The notes under the pieces are model-generated. The model saw only the letters and a list, made by a program, of their open reading frames with translations, did not search any database and had not been told where the DNA came from. A DNA stretch of 42,363 bases from Sphingobacteriia bacterium (GTDB lineage: Bacteria; Bacteroidota; Bacteroidia; Chitinophagales; Chitinophagaceae), in the NCBI GenBank assembly GCA_947460365.1, contig CANHJH010000003.1, positions 1-42,363 on the forward strand. The letters are read 5' to 3'. Made by a program: the position numbers and the translations under genes. Positions 37,901 through 42,363 of the stretch are shown in pieces; the first letter of the stretch is position 1, and the number at the start of each line of letters is the position of its first letter.

Positions 37901-38047
37901 TTTGGCGCAGGATTTTTAAATGGGTTGACAAAAGGGCACCGATTTAAATTAGCTCCGGCCCAATCTTTAACCCCAGGTATTTATGTGCTACGAATCAATA
38001 ATGCAGGTAAATTACTTTGTACCTATAAGTTATTGAAAGTTAATTAA
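28964..38047 (+). CDS. Giant multidomain T9SS surface protein (LamG, FN3, C-type lectin, IPT)
   Basis: A 3027-residue exported protein, probably an adhesin or surface-layer-like fibre. Signal peptide 1-29 (ends SLAQ). Rough domain order: Ig-like 118-226; LamG 228-445; FN3 446-543; LamG 549-773; FN3 774-866; cadherin-like linker 867-980; C-type lectin 984-1143 with the NEPNN and KWNDLP calcium/sugar signature; LamG 1162-1381; FN3 1382-1480; FN3 1481-1569; PKD-like stretches to about 1750; BIG2-like 1756-1831; seven IPT/TIG repeats 1833-2392; a beta-rich low-complexity part; type A T9SS sorting signal about 2945-3027 (ENP..., LTPGIYVLRINNAGKL). LamG and C-type lectin domains bind sugars in other proteins. 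No stop or frameshift interrupts it. It is convergent with a sigma/anti-sigma pair. Confidence 0.9.
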   Translation: MTKRFNFTIPYLFLFILIELFCSIKYSLAQCNYTNTGTAAVVSCYAQSLYLGDGESRNLSVVFGHKYIFSYTNNDRSNGMCINGAQVTANPYTYTASSTANISIGIFRSNGSWSGSSAVLNYRKENISISQHPLSTNRSVIKNSSPAPYTVTASSESGSSTINYQWYVNATANNSGGTAINGANSNSYTPSTSSEGTTYYYCIVSLANGCTATSNVSGAYIVYSVAANALSFDGTNDYVNLGNSITFPNSTPFSIEAWVNRDVASGGMVISKYNASVAGQFQLYVNSNGTVSFIREVSPWTVVSTLTIPEGKWSHIAATYNGSTMFLYINGQLAGSMASGSVGTTGTALTVAIGSSFASNSPYNFFKGKIDEVRIWNVARTQSDVQTNMYNEISPSTSGLLRYYKFNITSGGALLDAVSTPVDGTLSNFAMSGTTSNWVESYAMVVPSSPSTNNITASSFTANWSAPALGVVGNYIIDVSRSPNFTSFLPGYNNKNVGTVTTLPITGLENNVVYYWRVRAEKPSVTNQGAYTAIQQTQTLANSNSVPGNGLNFDGLNDYVSTSSLVTNPTSFTLEAWFNTTVAKGGIVGFNSSNNITGALFFDRFIWMSSDGKINFGIHNGTSNVLKSSNSYNDGKYHHVAATFSTASGMKLYLDGILVGSNTLNNATDYNGYWLIGGMKSWGNANGDFFKGTIDEVKIWNTVRTQAEIQAGMYNEINPSGLSTSLTNYYRFNAASGTILNDYSTNDRDGTLVRFALSGTTSNWVESYAMIVPQTLNSTLINSTGFTANWTAPVTGSVENYLLDVSTSPVFATFVAGYNSKNVGNVLSSTVTGLNSFTNYYWRVRANKSSVYGTGGFKSQTVQTSKVPINVTSTTLNCTYNLLSNSPIVVDPNVKVVHPQNIDGFRVIISGGKEDGDILSFTGVIPSGVTAESYNSSTGVLAFSGSTSSENWQTLLRTVTFKAFRKGRSVRTISFSAGLLNSFSNGHFYELITTKGSWSSAKDAASARGYLNYSGYLATVTSQAENDFIKQILNADAWMGASDDYAQINSALGTASYASQTASEGKWYWVTGPEAGTQITNSNHPVTVVPGKYNNWHNNEPNNVNSSEHYAQFYSTRVGKWNDLPNNNQLGYLVEYGGLSSDIAQTPSYSITLNITSPEPGNALHFDGSNDYVAIPDNNSLDLANSYTLEAWIKPTSFSALAGIISKYHSPNANGFSLRLSGSSPYTGIEFDEMTSSNGLLTADRWHHIAAVKNGSSRKLYVNGQEVNLSGTGISTLVNTDSVKIGSDFNGRFFNGAIDEVRIWSSAKTQAEIKANMFATLPANASNLVAYFNFNQGNANDSNIAINVVYDQTDSSNNGTLNDFALTETVSNWTESYAMVAPVITSPTKKYSLGFTANWTSPVIGIAEKYFLDLSTDRTFGSFVTNYNNTEVGNVNSAVLNGLAANTKYYLRLRAEKAGSGVSGTGVNSIIDSITTNVTETLVAKGASDRTSVSFTANWSAPPIHNISGYLLDVSTNNTFTAPVNGSPFTVTDTFKNVTGLTPNTTYFYRIRVNRYNNSNTITTNTNAPFAAIAISSNAVCKNGTSPIVTFTGSGSRAPYTFVYQLNDGSSQSITTTGQNESVNLNVPSNNIGLFKYTILSVTDADNGSNTQSGTAFANINEIPVPTFILNAPLTICSGVQTTYSTQESQSNYQWTISGVLGIDYSIESGSVASTSSTVSLKWLTNGNKTVSVNYTSLNGCTALNPAISNTSVSLTPIIESISGANSTTVGLTKSLLNATLSGVWSSSDEGIAYIDSNGKVTGISTGIATINYTKSLNGCSDSTSLIFSVLDAPVPTITSLSSSVGIIGSSIVINGTNFNGTSEVMIGNYLTTFTVTSDSTISMRIPDGTGSNLSVSVTTPGGIVTQENLFTYVTQTAPTITSFTPLSAGSGMVVSITGTNFTSATDISFGNAVARGYTIVSDVQINAVIDTGSTGSISVTNPAGVATKTGFTYVASPTITSFTPTSALAGTTITITGTNLTNASAVTFGGVSAASFVKVSSTVITAVVSSGGATGSISITTPGGSVSTLTDFTYIPPAPTITSFTPTSAGAGATVVIKGTGFFNISSITIGGTEVTSFTIDSSTQIKAIVASGTTGKIVIINSSGSVTSSSDFTFIQPPTISSFTPISSVSGLIVTITGTNFTGTTSVKFGGTAATSFTVLSSTQIAAVVGAGTTGDVSVTTGGGTATKSGFTFIGAPSIISFTPLATGSGNIVTITGLNLTGASAVSFGGVPAASFTVVSPSIITAVVGAGADGIVSVTTPGGTATLAGFALVPAPTIISFSPNSTIKGSVVNIIGTNFNNASAVSFGGTAAASYTVVSPTLITAVVGNGSSGNISITSPGGTVTKNGFKCRPIWVGNHNSDWNNTLNWVPQVMPDSVATVSTELNQPIISSGTVSYNNVIINNGSHVKINGSGELKVTGKIINNGILDVTDGTVSLEGNDSSISITSGTFKSNSIKNLKINKPGKFVTLADTLKITGSISPTAGTLKTNGVLILKSTVDGDASIAEGSATGGYIDGNVKVERYLGNTRSWRMVGFPFSKDSVIRGNILKNYYAGDYVAYSYNEALDNGNYGSSGPSNAGWIYLGNTKTITADKGLLLVGGSSSLINLTSKVNTGTQIIPLAYSVNKASNKGWNLIANPFPANLDWDKVIAANPGINVANAIYRWDPASQGYATYVNGFSTGNQSNIIENGASIFVQSFGAQTFTIFESCKSVESPSGRLFSAPTQGSIRSLSIPADKSIIKLYLLKEGDSTADETILRWGADTDVTDSFDFKFDAFDMGRTAGPDLSVTDNNKNLYAIFHGTELKKPTEENRTIQLNTANLELSSSYILKMEILSTLAKNNHAFIYDHFTREYSKIDLAAKDYHFKTNVDSLSIDTKRFSVVFNKQTASINAETILSENEGLKLIENPIYSNEINLLSNSNYQQIQWQLTDNSGKVFGAGFLNGLTKGHRFKLAPAQSLTPGIYVLRINNAGKLLCTYKLLKVN
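34460..36138 (+). repeat. Array of seven IPT/TIG domain-coding repeats
   Basis: Inside the giant gene, seven units of about 79-84 codons follow one another. Each opens with a PTITSFTP-like strand, then GTNFT, FGG...SFTVVS and VTTPGGT. Units two to seven share most of these words, whereas the first is more diverged, suggesting internal duplication. Each codes for an immunoglobulin-like stalk domain. Confidence 0.85.
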
Positions 38048-38050
38048 CGC

Positions 38051-38407
38051 TTATAATTTACTGTAAAAATGGATTAGTAAGTACCCGGCAGCGCAAAGAA
38101 AAATAATGGATAATACTGCTATAACAATCCATTGTTGTAGGTCTGTTTTTGGTCTTAATATTCTTTTCTTTTTATTTTTTGTGTTTTGATGAAGTTGATG
38201 GTTTAGCTGTTGTGTTATGCTAGAAATTTTATCAGTTAATGAAACTTGTTGTAATCCTTCTATAGCATCGTTAATAAATTCAGAATTGTTCATCTTTTGC
38301 TCAAAGGCATGCTGCTCTTTATGAGTAAGTTTTCCCTCCAGATACTTTATGAGTTCCTCCTCATTCAGTTCTTCCTGATTTGCTAATATATTGTCCCAAT
38401 TGTTCAT
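38051..38407 (-). CDS. Small anti-sigma-like membrane protein
   Basis: A 118-residue protein with a charged N-terminal part (NEEELIKYLEGKLTHKEQHAFEQKM, residues 15-39 in pieces) of the kind seen in Bacteroidota anti-sigma factors, a coiled linker, and one membrane helix near residues 92-112 (QQWIVIAVLSIIFLCAAGYLLI). The Cys/His zinc motif of classical zinc-binding anti-sigma factors is absent. The start overlaps the stop of the ECF sigma gene by 4 bp, so the pair is translated together, and it probably holds the sigma factor at the inner membrane. No TonB-receptor partner adjoins it. Its end is 3 bp from the convergent giant gene. Confidence 0.72.
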   Translation of the reverse strand: MNNWDNILANQEELNEEELIKYLEGKLTHKEQHAFEQKMNNSEFINDAIEGLQQVSLTDKISSITQQLNHQLHQNTKNKKKRILRPKTDLQQWIVIAVLSIIFLCAAGYLLIHFYSKL

Positions 38408-38967
38408 TCAATTTTTCTTTTTTTCTCCATTAACATTTTCAAATTTCGTTTTCCATTTTGTAGGTAACTCTTAACTTGTAGAAGTGAATACCCCGTTTTT
38501 TCAGTTATCTCCTGATAACTGTTTTTTTGAAGGTAAAATAAAGTTATACAACTTTTTTGTTCATTGTTTAATTCTGCTAAACTAGCTTCTAATGTATTTA
38601 AATTTATTTCCCTTATCTGAGCATGTTCTGTATCATCTATAGGCAAACTTAATAATGTATCTTCACTATAAGTTTTAAAGTTTTTCTCCCCCCTCAATTT
38701 CATTAAACAAAAATTGCAGGCTACTTTATATAACCAACTTTTAAGATAAGTTATTTCATATTTTTCAAGTTCATTAATTGCTTTCAAGAAAATTTGCTGA
38801 ACAGCATCTTTGGCATCTTCTTCATTTTTGAGATACTTCATACAAACACCAAATAGAAGCAGCGTATAGCGTTCTAATACAATTCCCAGCCATTCTCTGT
38901 TCCGATCAGCATAAAATTTGCTGAGTATTTCATTGTCGCTAATATGTTGATAATTGTTTTTATTCAC
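38404..38967 (-). CDS. ECF-family RNA polymerase sigma factor
   Basis: A 187-residue alternative sigma factor. Region 2 spans about 33-95, with LLFGVCMKYLKNEEDAKDAVQQIFLKAINELEKYEI and LKSWLYKVACNFCLMKLR (the -10 contact area); region 4 spans about 120-180 with LNNEQKSCITLFYLQKNSYQEITEKTGYSLLQVKSYLQNGKRNLK, the helix-turn-helix for the -35. Sequence is typical of Bacteroidota ECF factors. It is cotranscribed with the small membrane protein that follows and is divergent from the NlpC/P60 gene. Its regulon is unknown; the adjacent giant surface gene is a candidate. Confidence 0.9.
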   Translation of the reverse strand: MNKNNYQHISDNEILSKFYADRNREWLGIVLERYTLLLFGVCMKYLKNEEDAKDAVQQIFLKAINELEKYEITYLKSWLYKVACNFCLMKLRGEKNFKTYSEDTLLSLPIDDTEHAQIREINLNTLEASLAELNNEQKSCITLFYLQKNSYQEITEKTGYSLLQVKSYLQNGKRNLKMLMEKKRKIE

Positions 38968-39038
38968 ACTTTAAAATAAGCATTTTGTTCTAAGATGCGA
39001 TGCACGCAAATTTCCATAACTTACGCCAAATTTTCTAC

Positions 39039-39806
39039 ATGAGTTTTTTAGCTTGTATAACAGCCGTCGCTCCAATAAGAGCAGAAGCCTCGCATAGAAG
39101 CGAAATGGTGAGTCAGTTGCTTTTTGGAGAAATTGCTCAATTATTGGAGGTTTCAGATGAATTTTATAGAGTAAAGTGCTTATACGACTCCTATGAAGGC
39201 TGGTGCCAACGCACACAATTAATTGAATTAACAGATGAACAATCGCTTACCCACAATAAAGACCTAGCTGGCGAATATATTAATCTGATAGAAATGAATG
39301 GCACTAAAATGCTTATCCCATTTGGCGCTTCACTGGGTCTATTAGATAATAATCAGGGGACTTTTGGTCATCTAAACTTCAATTATAGAGGTACAGTTTC
39401 CAAGCCTAATAAAATTCTTTTTACCAATGATTATATTCGACATATTGCTTTGGTATACCTAAATACGCCTTATTTATGGGGAGGTCGATCTGTTTTTGGG
39501 ATTGATTGCAGTGGTTTTGCCCAACAGGTTTATCGTTTTTTTAATAAACATTTACCCAGAGATGCTTCTCAACAAGCATTGCAGGGGGAAGTGGTAGGCT
39601 TTTTACAGGAAGCTATTTGTGGCGATCTGGCTTTTTTTGATAATGAAGATGGTCGTATTACACACGTGGGAATTCTATTAGATCCTCAAACTATTATTCA
39701 TTCGTCTGGCAGGGTTAAAATAGATAAAATTGATAATCAAGGCATTTTTACTACCGATAAAGGGGAACGTACGCATAATCTTAGAATAATTAAGAGATAT
39801 GTATAA
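39039..39806 (+). CDS. Cytoplasmic NlpC/P60 (C40) peptidase with SH3-like N-terminus
   Basis: A cysteine peptidase that cuts peptidoglycan stem peptides, probably recycled fragments. The ATG at 39039 is preferred over that at 39000, because bacterial relatives begin with this segment (ITAVAPIRAEASHRSEMVSQLLFGE, an SH3b-like start). No signal peptide is visible. The catalytic residues are Cys157 in GIDCSGFAQQVY, His209 in ITHVGILLDP and His221 in IIHSSG; LNTPYLWGGRSVFG and PRDASQQALQG are typical. The gene is divergent from the sigma factor and is followed directly by a strong terminator hairpin. Length 255 residues is normal for the short, leaderless Bacteroidota members. Confidence 0.9.
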   Translation: MSFLACITAVAPIRAEASHRSEMVSQLLFGEIAQLLEVSDEFYRVKCLYDSYEGWCQRTQLIELTDEQSLTHNKDLAGEYINLIEMNGTKMLIPFGASLGLLDNNQGTFGHLNFNYRGTVSKPNKILFTNDYIRHIALVYLNTPYLWGGRSVFGIDCSGFAQQVYRFFNKHLPRDASQQALQGEVVGFLQEAICGDLAFFDNEDGRITHVGILLDPQTIIHSSGRVKIDKIDNQGIFTTDKGERTHNLRIIKRYV

Positions 39807-39844
39807 ATAAAAAACCTTCTAAAATAGAAGGTTTTTTATTTATA
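39802..39844. terminator. Long perfect hairpin, bidirectional Rho-independent terminator
   Basis: A perfect inverted repeat around the core CCTTCTA-AAA-TAGAAGG, flanked by A6 on the left and T6 on the right, gives a stem of up to about 20 bp; the core stem is 39815-39831. It follows the NlpC/P60 stop directly and lies 24 bp beyond the minus-strand 50-residue gene, so it can end transcription from both sides. Confidence 0.85.
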
Positions 39845-39867
39845 CATTATAAGAACTTTATCGGAAA

Positions 39868-40020
39868 TTACATTAAATCCATAGCTTTTGCAAAATAGGT
39901 AACTGTGCCCGGTAATGCAAGCCAGAAAAATTCACGATATACCACTAAAAGTGTAATCATAATTGCTAACCAAAAAAAGCACAATGCCCAATACTTAGCT
40001 GTAGATGTTTTTGCTTCCAT
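39868..40020 (-). CDS. Small 50-residue membrane protein
   Basis: A short frame that starts with ATG at 40020 and ends with TAA at 39868. It reads MEAKTSTAKYWALCFFWLAI, then a hydrophobic helix and EFFWLALPGTVTYFAKAMDLM. The first membrane helix (residues 10-28) and a second amphipathic segment are visible. It is in the direction of the TauE-like gene, 47 bp downstream of its stop, and directly before the bidirectional terminator. No family is recognised. Coding character (hydrophobic middle, basic then aromatic edges, proper spacing to terminator) supports it as a real small gene. Confidence 0.6.
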   Translation of the reverse strand: MEAKTSTAKYWALCFFWLAIMITLLVVYREFFWLALPGTVTYFAKAMDLM

Positions 40021-40066
40021 GAGATTATTTTTTTGCAAAGATATGTACCGATTGCTAATTAACCAT

Positions 40067-40492
40067 CTATTGCGTCTTACTTTGTTGAATTTTTGTTAGT
40101 TCAGAATTATTAATTGATTTTGTCTTATCAAAAAACAACATCTTTATGGCTATCAACATCATTATGATGGCAAAAACCTTCTTCATTTTAGCATCACTTA
40201 AGGTTAAAGCCAGTTTACTCCCTAAAAATCCACCAGCAATGAAGGAGAGTGCAACTATTAAAACAAAGTTTACGTTTAAAAAGCCTTGTTTATAATATTG
40301 AACTACGGCAAGAATTCCTACCGGTAACAATAAAATACCCAACGACGTTCCCTGTGCTTCTTTTTGAGAGAAACCTAAAAACAATACTAGTGCCGGTACA
40401 ATTATTACTCCACCACCAATGCCTACCAAGCCACTTAAAAAGCCTGCCACCAGCCCAATGGATACCAATATGACTAAGGTAGTTAAACTCAT
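40067..40492 (-). CDS. Half-length TauE/SafE permease
   Basis: A membrane protein of the TauE/SafE (sulfite or sulfur-compound exporter) family with only one four-helix half. GLVAGFLSGLVGIGGGVIIVPALVLFLGFSQKEAQGTSLGILLLPVG contains the signature of the N-terminal repeat; FIAGGFLGSKLALTLSDAKMKKVFAIIMMLIAIKMLF matches the later part of that repeat. Full members are about 250 residues; this one has 141, so it would form a dimer to make a full transporter. Such half-size forms are known. The carried substrate is unknown. It lies 4 bp after the pyrophosphatase gene on the minus strand, suggesting one operon. Confidence 0.83.
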   Translation of the reverse strand: MSLTTLVILVSIGLVAGFLSGLVGIGGGVIIVPALVLFLGFSQKEAQGTSLGILLLPVGILAVVQYYKQGFLNVNFVLIVALSFIAGGFLGSKLALTLSDAKMKKVFAIIMMLIAIKMLFFDKTKSINNSELTKIQQSKTQ

Positions 40493-40496
40493 GATA

Positions 40497-41045
40497 TTAT
40501 TTTATGAATGTCTTTTTATAGAAATCAATAGCTTCTTCTACAATACTTAGTGCTTTAGCTTTATCGCCAAAATCTTCAACCACCACTGTTTTATTTTCTA
40601 ATTTCTTATATTCTTCAAAAAAATGTCTTAATTCATCAAAAAAGTGCTTAGGTAACTCTTCAATATTATTATAATGGTTCACTCCGGGGTCCGTGGCCGC
40701 AACTGCAATAATTTTATCATCCGGATCTCCGCCATCTATCATCTGCATTACTCCAATAACTTTTGCCTCCATAAGCGTTAGTGGTTGTACCGGCAAGGAA
40801 GTAATGACCAATATGTCTAGTGGGTCTTTATCGCCTCCATATGTTTGCGGTATAAAACCATAATTAATTGGGTAATAAAATGAAGAAAAAATTACTCTGT
40901 CTAGTTTTAATAATCCTGTTGGTTTATCTATTTCGTATTTACACCTTGAGCCCTGTGGTATTTCTATTACTGCATTTACCACCCGGGGAGAATTTTCACC
41001 GAAGTGCACTCCATGCCAGGGGTGTAAAACTGTTTGAGTTTGCAT
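40497..41045 (-). CDS. ppa: Inorganic pyrophosphatase (family I)
   Basis: A cytoplasmic enzyme that splits pyrophosphate and pulls biosynthetic reactions forward. The family I signatures are intact: [19 protein letters not shown] (22-40), [25 protein letters not shown] (57-80 in pieces) with the metal-binding D-x-D-P-x-D at 72-77, then [15 protein letters not shown] and YKKLENKTV. Length 182 residues is usual for bacterial enzymes. On the minus strand it starts just 1 bp after the upstream lipoprotein gene and runs into the TauE-like gene, so all three are probably one operon. Confidence 0.95.
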   Translation of the reverse strand: MQTQTVLHPWHGVHFGENSPRVVNAVIEIPQGSRCKYEIDKPTGLLKLDRVIFSSFYYPINYGFIPQTYGGDKDPLDILVITSLPVQPLTLMEAKVIGVMQMIDGGDPDDKIIAVAATDPGVNHYNNIEELPKHFFDELRHFFEEYKKLENKTVVVEDFGDKAKALSIVEEAIDFYKKTFIK

Positions 41046-41046
41046 A

Positions 41047-41448
41047 TTATTGAAAAGTTTTTTTATAATCTACCTGCCACTTGTTATTATGTTGTCTTAT
41101 CAAAAGTTGTTTTGGCATGGTGTCCGATGAATAACTGTACTCCATCACTACTGTTGAATCGTTAATATCTGTTACACTTTTTATATTGATGGAGGATGAT
41201 TTACTGACTTGCCGGCCTTCCTTATCCTTTTCTCTAAATAATGATTCCGCCCTTTTTAGATCTAATATATTTTGTTCATCTTTCAAAAGGTAAAACTCAG
41301 CTTGACTAAAATCTCCACTTTTACAGGCCTCCAAAAATAACCTTCCGGCATCTAATCCATTTTCTGCCGGTAAATAGTTTACACCCGGATTGCTACAGCT
41401 TATTAAACCCAGCAACACAATTACTATAATTTGGATAAGATACTTCAT
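41047..41448 (-). CDS. Lipoprotein, probably of the NTF2/DUF4878 type
   Basis: The ATG at 41448 gives a lipoprotein signal peptide [20 protein letters not shown] with lipobox L-I-S-C and Cys18 as the lipidated residue; an upstream ATG at 41466 adds only six residues. The mature part has [26 protein letters not shown] and a later [35 protein letters not shown], the helix and strand order of NTF2-like DUF4878 proteins; this assignment is tentative. It faces the periplasm. It lies between the methyltransferase and pyrophosphatase genes on the minus strand. Confidence 0.65.
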   Translation of the reverse strand: MKYLIQIIVIVLLGLISCSNPGVNYLPAENGLDAGRLFLEACKSGDFSQAEFYLLKDEQNILDLKRAESLFREKDKEGRQVSKSSSINIKSVTDINDSTVVMEYSYSSDTMPKQLLIRQHNNKWQVDYKKTFQ

Positions 41449-41466
41449 TATTACAAAGTTAATCAA

Positions 41467-42186
41467 TTAGAATGGTAAGTAATAAGAAGATAAAAGTTCC
41501 TTGAATGTTGAAGTATACTCATTATGGTCTTTTATGCTAATTTCATTTTCTTCAGCAAGGTGTGTATTGGTAGAAAATATCAACATGGATCTAAAAAAAT
41601 CATGTTGAGTAGTTTGTTTTACATGAGTAACTTTATTTACATGAAATCCGGCTTTTGCCGCCTCTTCTATGAGATATTGGTATCTCGTATAGGGCACTAA
41701 AATTGCAAATTGGCCATCGTTGTTTAAAAGCTTACTAATACAATCAATCAACTCCTTAAAAGTTAATGCCTTACTGTGCAGCGCTAAATTTTTATTCTGA
41801 ACAGGACTGGGTAAATCATTTTCATAAAAAGGAGGGTTACTGATGATAAAATGATACCCCAATCCTCCATTTAAATTAAATTCCTTTACATCTCTTCGAA
41901 TAAGTTGAAGTTGGTTTTCCCAGGGCGATTGACTGAAATTAAATTGAGCCTGAGCAGATGCGCCTTCTTCAATTTCTATGGCGTCTATTTTTGCAGAACA
42001 ATGCTGGGCAAGCATCATGGTTAATAGCCCTGTTCCGGTTCCAATATCTAAAATGCTGGGTGGTTGGTTGTCTTTTAAATAATCAACCACCCAGGCACCA
42101 AATAAGCATGCATCTGTACACACTTTCATAGCACATTGATCTTGATAAACGGTGAATTGTTTAAACTTAAAAAAATGATTTGCCAT
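41467..42186 (-). CDS. trmN6: tRNA1(Val) (adenine(37)-N6)-methyltransferase, YfiC/TrmN6
   Basis: An S-adenosylmethionine-dependent enzyme that methylates N6 of A37 in tRNA1(Val). FKFKQFTVYQDQCAMKVCTDACLFGAW (6-32 in pieces) is the distinctive N-terminal signature of YfiC. ILDIGTGTGLLTMMLAQ (45-61) is the SAM-binding motif, and IISNPPFYEND (114-124) the catalytic NPPF of N6-adenine enzymes. The length, 239 residues, is normal. The stop lies 18 bp before the lipoprotein start. The gene starts 15 bp after the S9 peptidase stop on the same strand. Confidence 0.92.
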   Translation of the reverse strand: MANHFFKFKQFTVYQDQCAMKVCTDACLFGAWVVDYLKDNQPPSILDIGTGTGLLTMMLAQHCSAKIDAIEIEEGASAQAQFNFSQSPWENQLQLIRRDVKEFNLNGGLGYHFIISNPPFYENDLPSPVQNKNLALHSKALTFKELIDCISKLLNNDGQFAILVPYTRYQYLIEEAAKAGFHVNKVTHVKQTTQHDFFRSMLIFSTNTHLAEENEISIKDHNEYTSTFKELLSSYYLPF

Positions 42187-42201
42187 AAAATGGTATACCT
42201 A

Positions 42202-42363
42202 CTATTCTTTAATACCCTCTAAAGCAAACAAGAAGGAATAATTTAAAGCAATATCTTTTAAATAATCAAATCTGCCAGACGCACCCCCATGGCCAAAATC
42301 CATATTGGTATGTAACAACAATATATTTTTATCGGTTTTAGTAGCCCTTAATTTAGCCACCCA
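42202..42363 (-). CDS. C-terminal end of an oligopeptidase B-like S9 peptidase (partial)
   Basis: Only the final 53 codons are inside the window; the gene continues beyond the right edge. The frame reads [20 protein letters not shown], then [20 protein letters not shown] and ends before a TAG at 42202-42204. The GHGGASGR segment carries the catalytic His of prolyl oligopeptidase-family (S9) serine peptidases and is closest to oligopeptidase B, which cleaves short peptides after basic residues. It is transcribed into trmN6 with 15 bp between. Confidence is high because of the conserved final block, although the rest is not seen. Confidence 0.8.
   Translation of the reverse strand, partial: WVAKLRATKTDKNILLLHTNMDFGHGGASGRFDYLKDIALNYSFLFALEGIKE

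Overview
The window looks like chromosomal DNA of a Bacteroidota bacterium, most likely in or near the Chitinophagaceae. This rests on AT-rich DNA with weak Shine-Dalgarno sites, a giant secreted protein with a type IX secretion (T9SS) C-terminal signal, a FISUMP-domain protein, a TonB-dependent receptor, a GH92 mannosidase and an ECF sigma/anti-sigma pair. The taxon is inferred from gene content only. No rRNA, tRNA, CRISPR array, IS element or phage gene was seen.

Region 1 (1-1605): a possible frameshifted remnant at the left edge, then a secreted FISUMP protein on the minus strand. Region 2 (1606-11324): a glycan-use locus with a TonB-dependent receptor, a BNR sialidase-like protein, a secreted FAD oxidoreductase, a GH92 alpha-mannosidase (minus strand), an AmpG-like MFS transporter and a DUF4434-type TIM-barrel protein. 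It has no SusC/SusD pair of the usual type, and the substrate may be a host or environmental glycoconjugate.

Region 3 (11479-28820): a long, mostly plus-strand glycan-assembly cluster, very AT-rich. It opens with an acyl carrier protein and a ketoacyl-ACP synthase III, then a GtrB-like glycosyltransferase, a GNAT acyltransferase, a WecE-like sugar aminotransferase, three unrelated Fe(II)/2-oxoglutarate oxygenases (PhyH, AspH/LpxO and TauD types) and a PglD/NeuD-like acyltransferase. More glycosyltransferases, an AsnB-type amidotransferase, a sugar epimerase, a small membrane-protein pair (one HTTM-like) and a TMTC-like GT-C enzyme with TPRs follow. The best reading is a pathway that builds a 4-amino-4,6-dideoxy sugar carrying a dedicated, possibly hydroxylated acyl group, and joins it into a surface glycan. 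NDP-sugar synthesis and 4,6-dehydratase genes, flippase, polymerase and priming transferase are not in the window.

Region 4 (28964-38967): a 3027-residue T9SS surface protein made of LamG, FN3, C-type lectin and IPT/TIG domains, convergent with an ECF sigma factor and its small anti-sigma-like partner. Its position directly behind the TMTC-like enzyme suggests it could be a glycosylation target.

Region 5 (39039-42363): housekeeping genes: a cytoplasmic NlpC/P60 protein with a clear terminator, a 50-residue membrane protein, a half-length TauE/SafE permease, inorganic pyrophosphatase, a lipoprotein, a TrmN6-type tRNA methyltransferase and the C-terminal end of an oligopeptidase B-like S9 peptidase.
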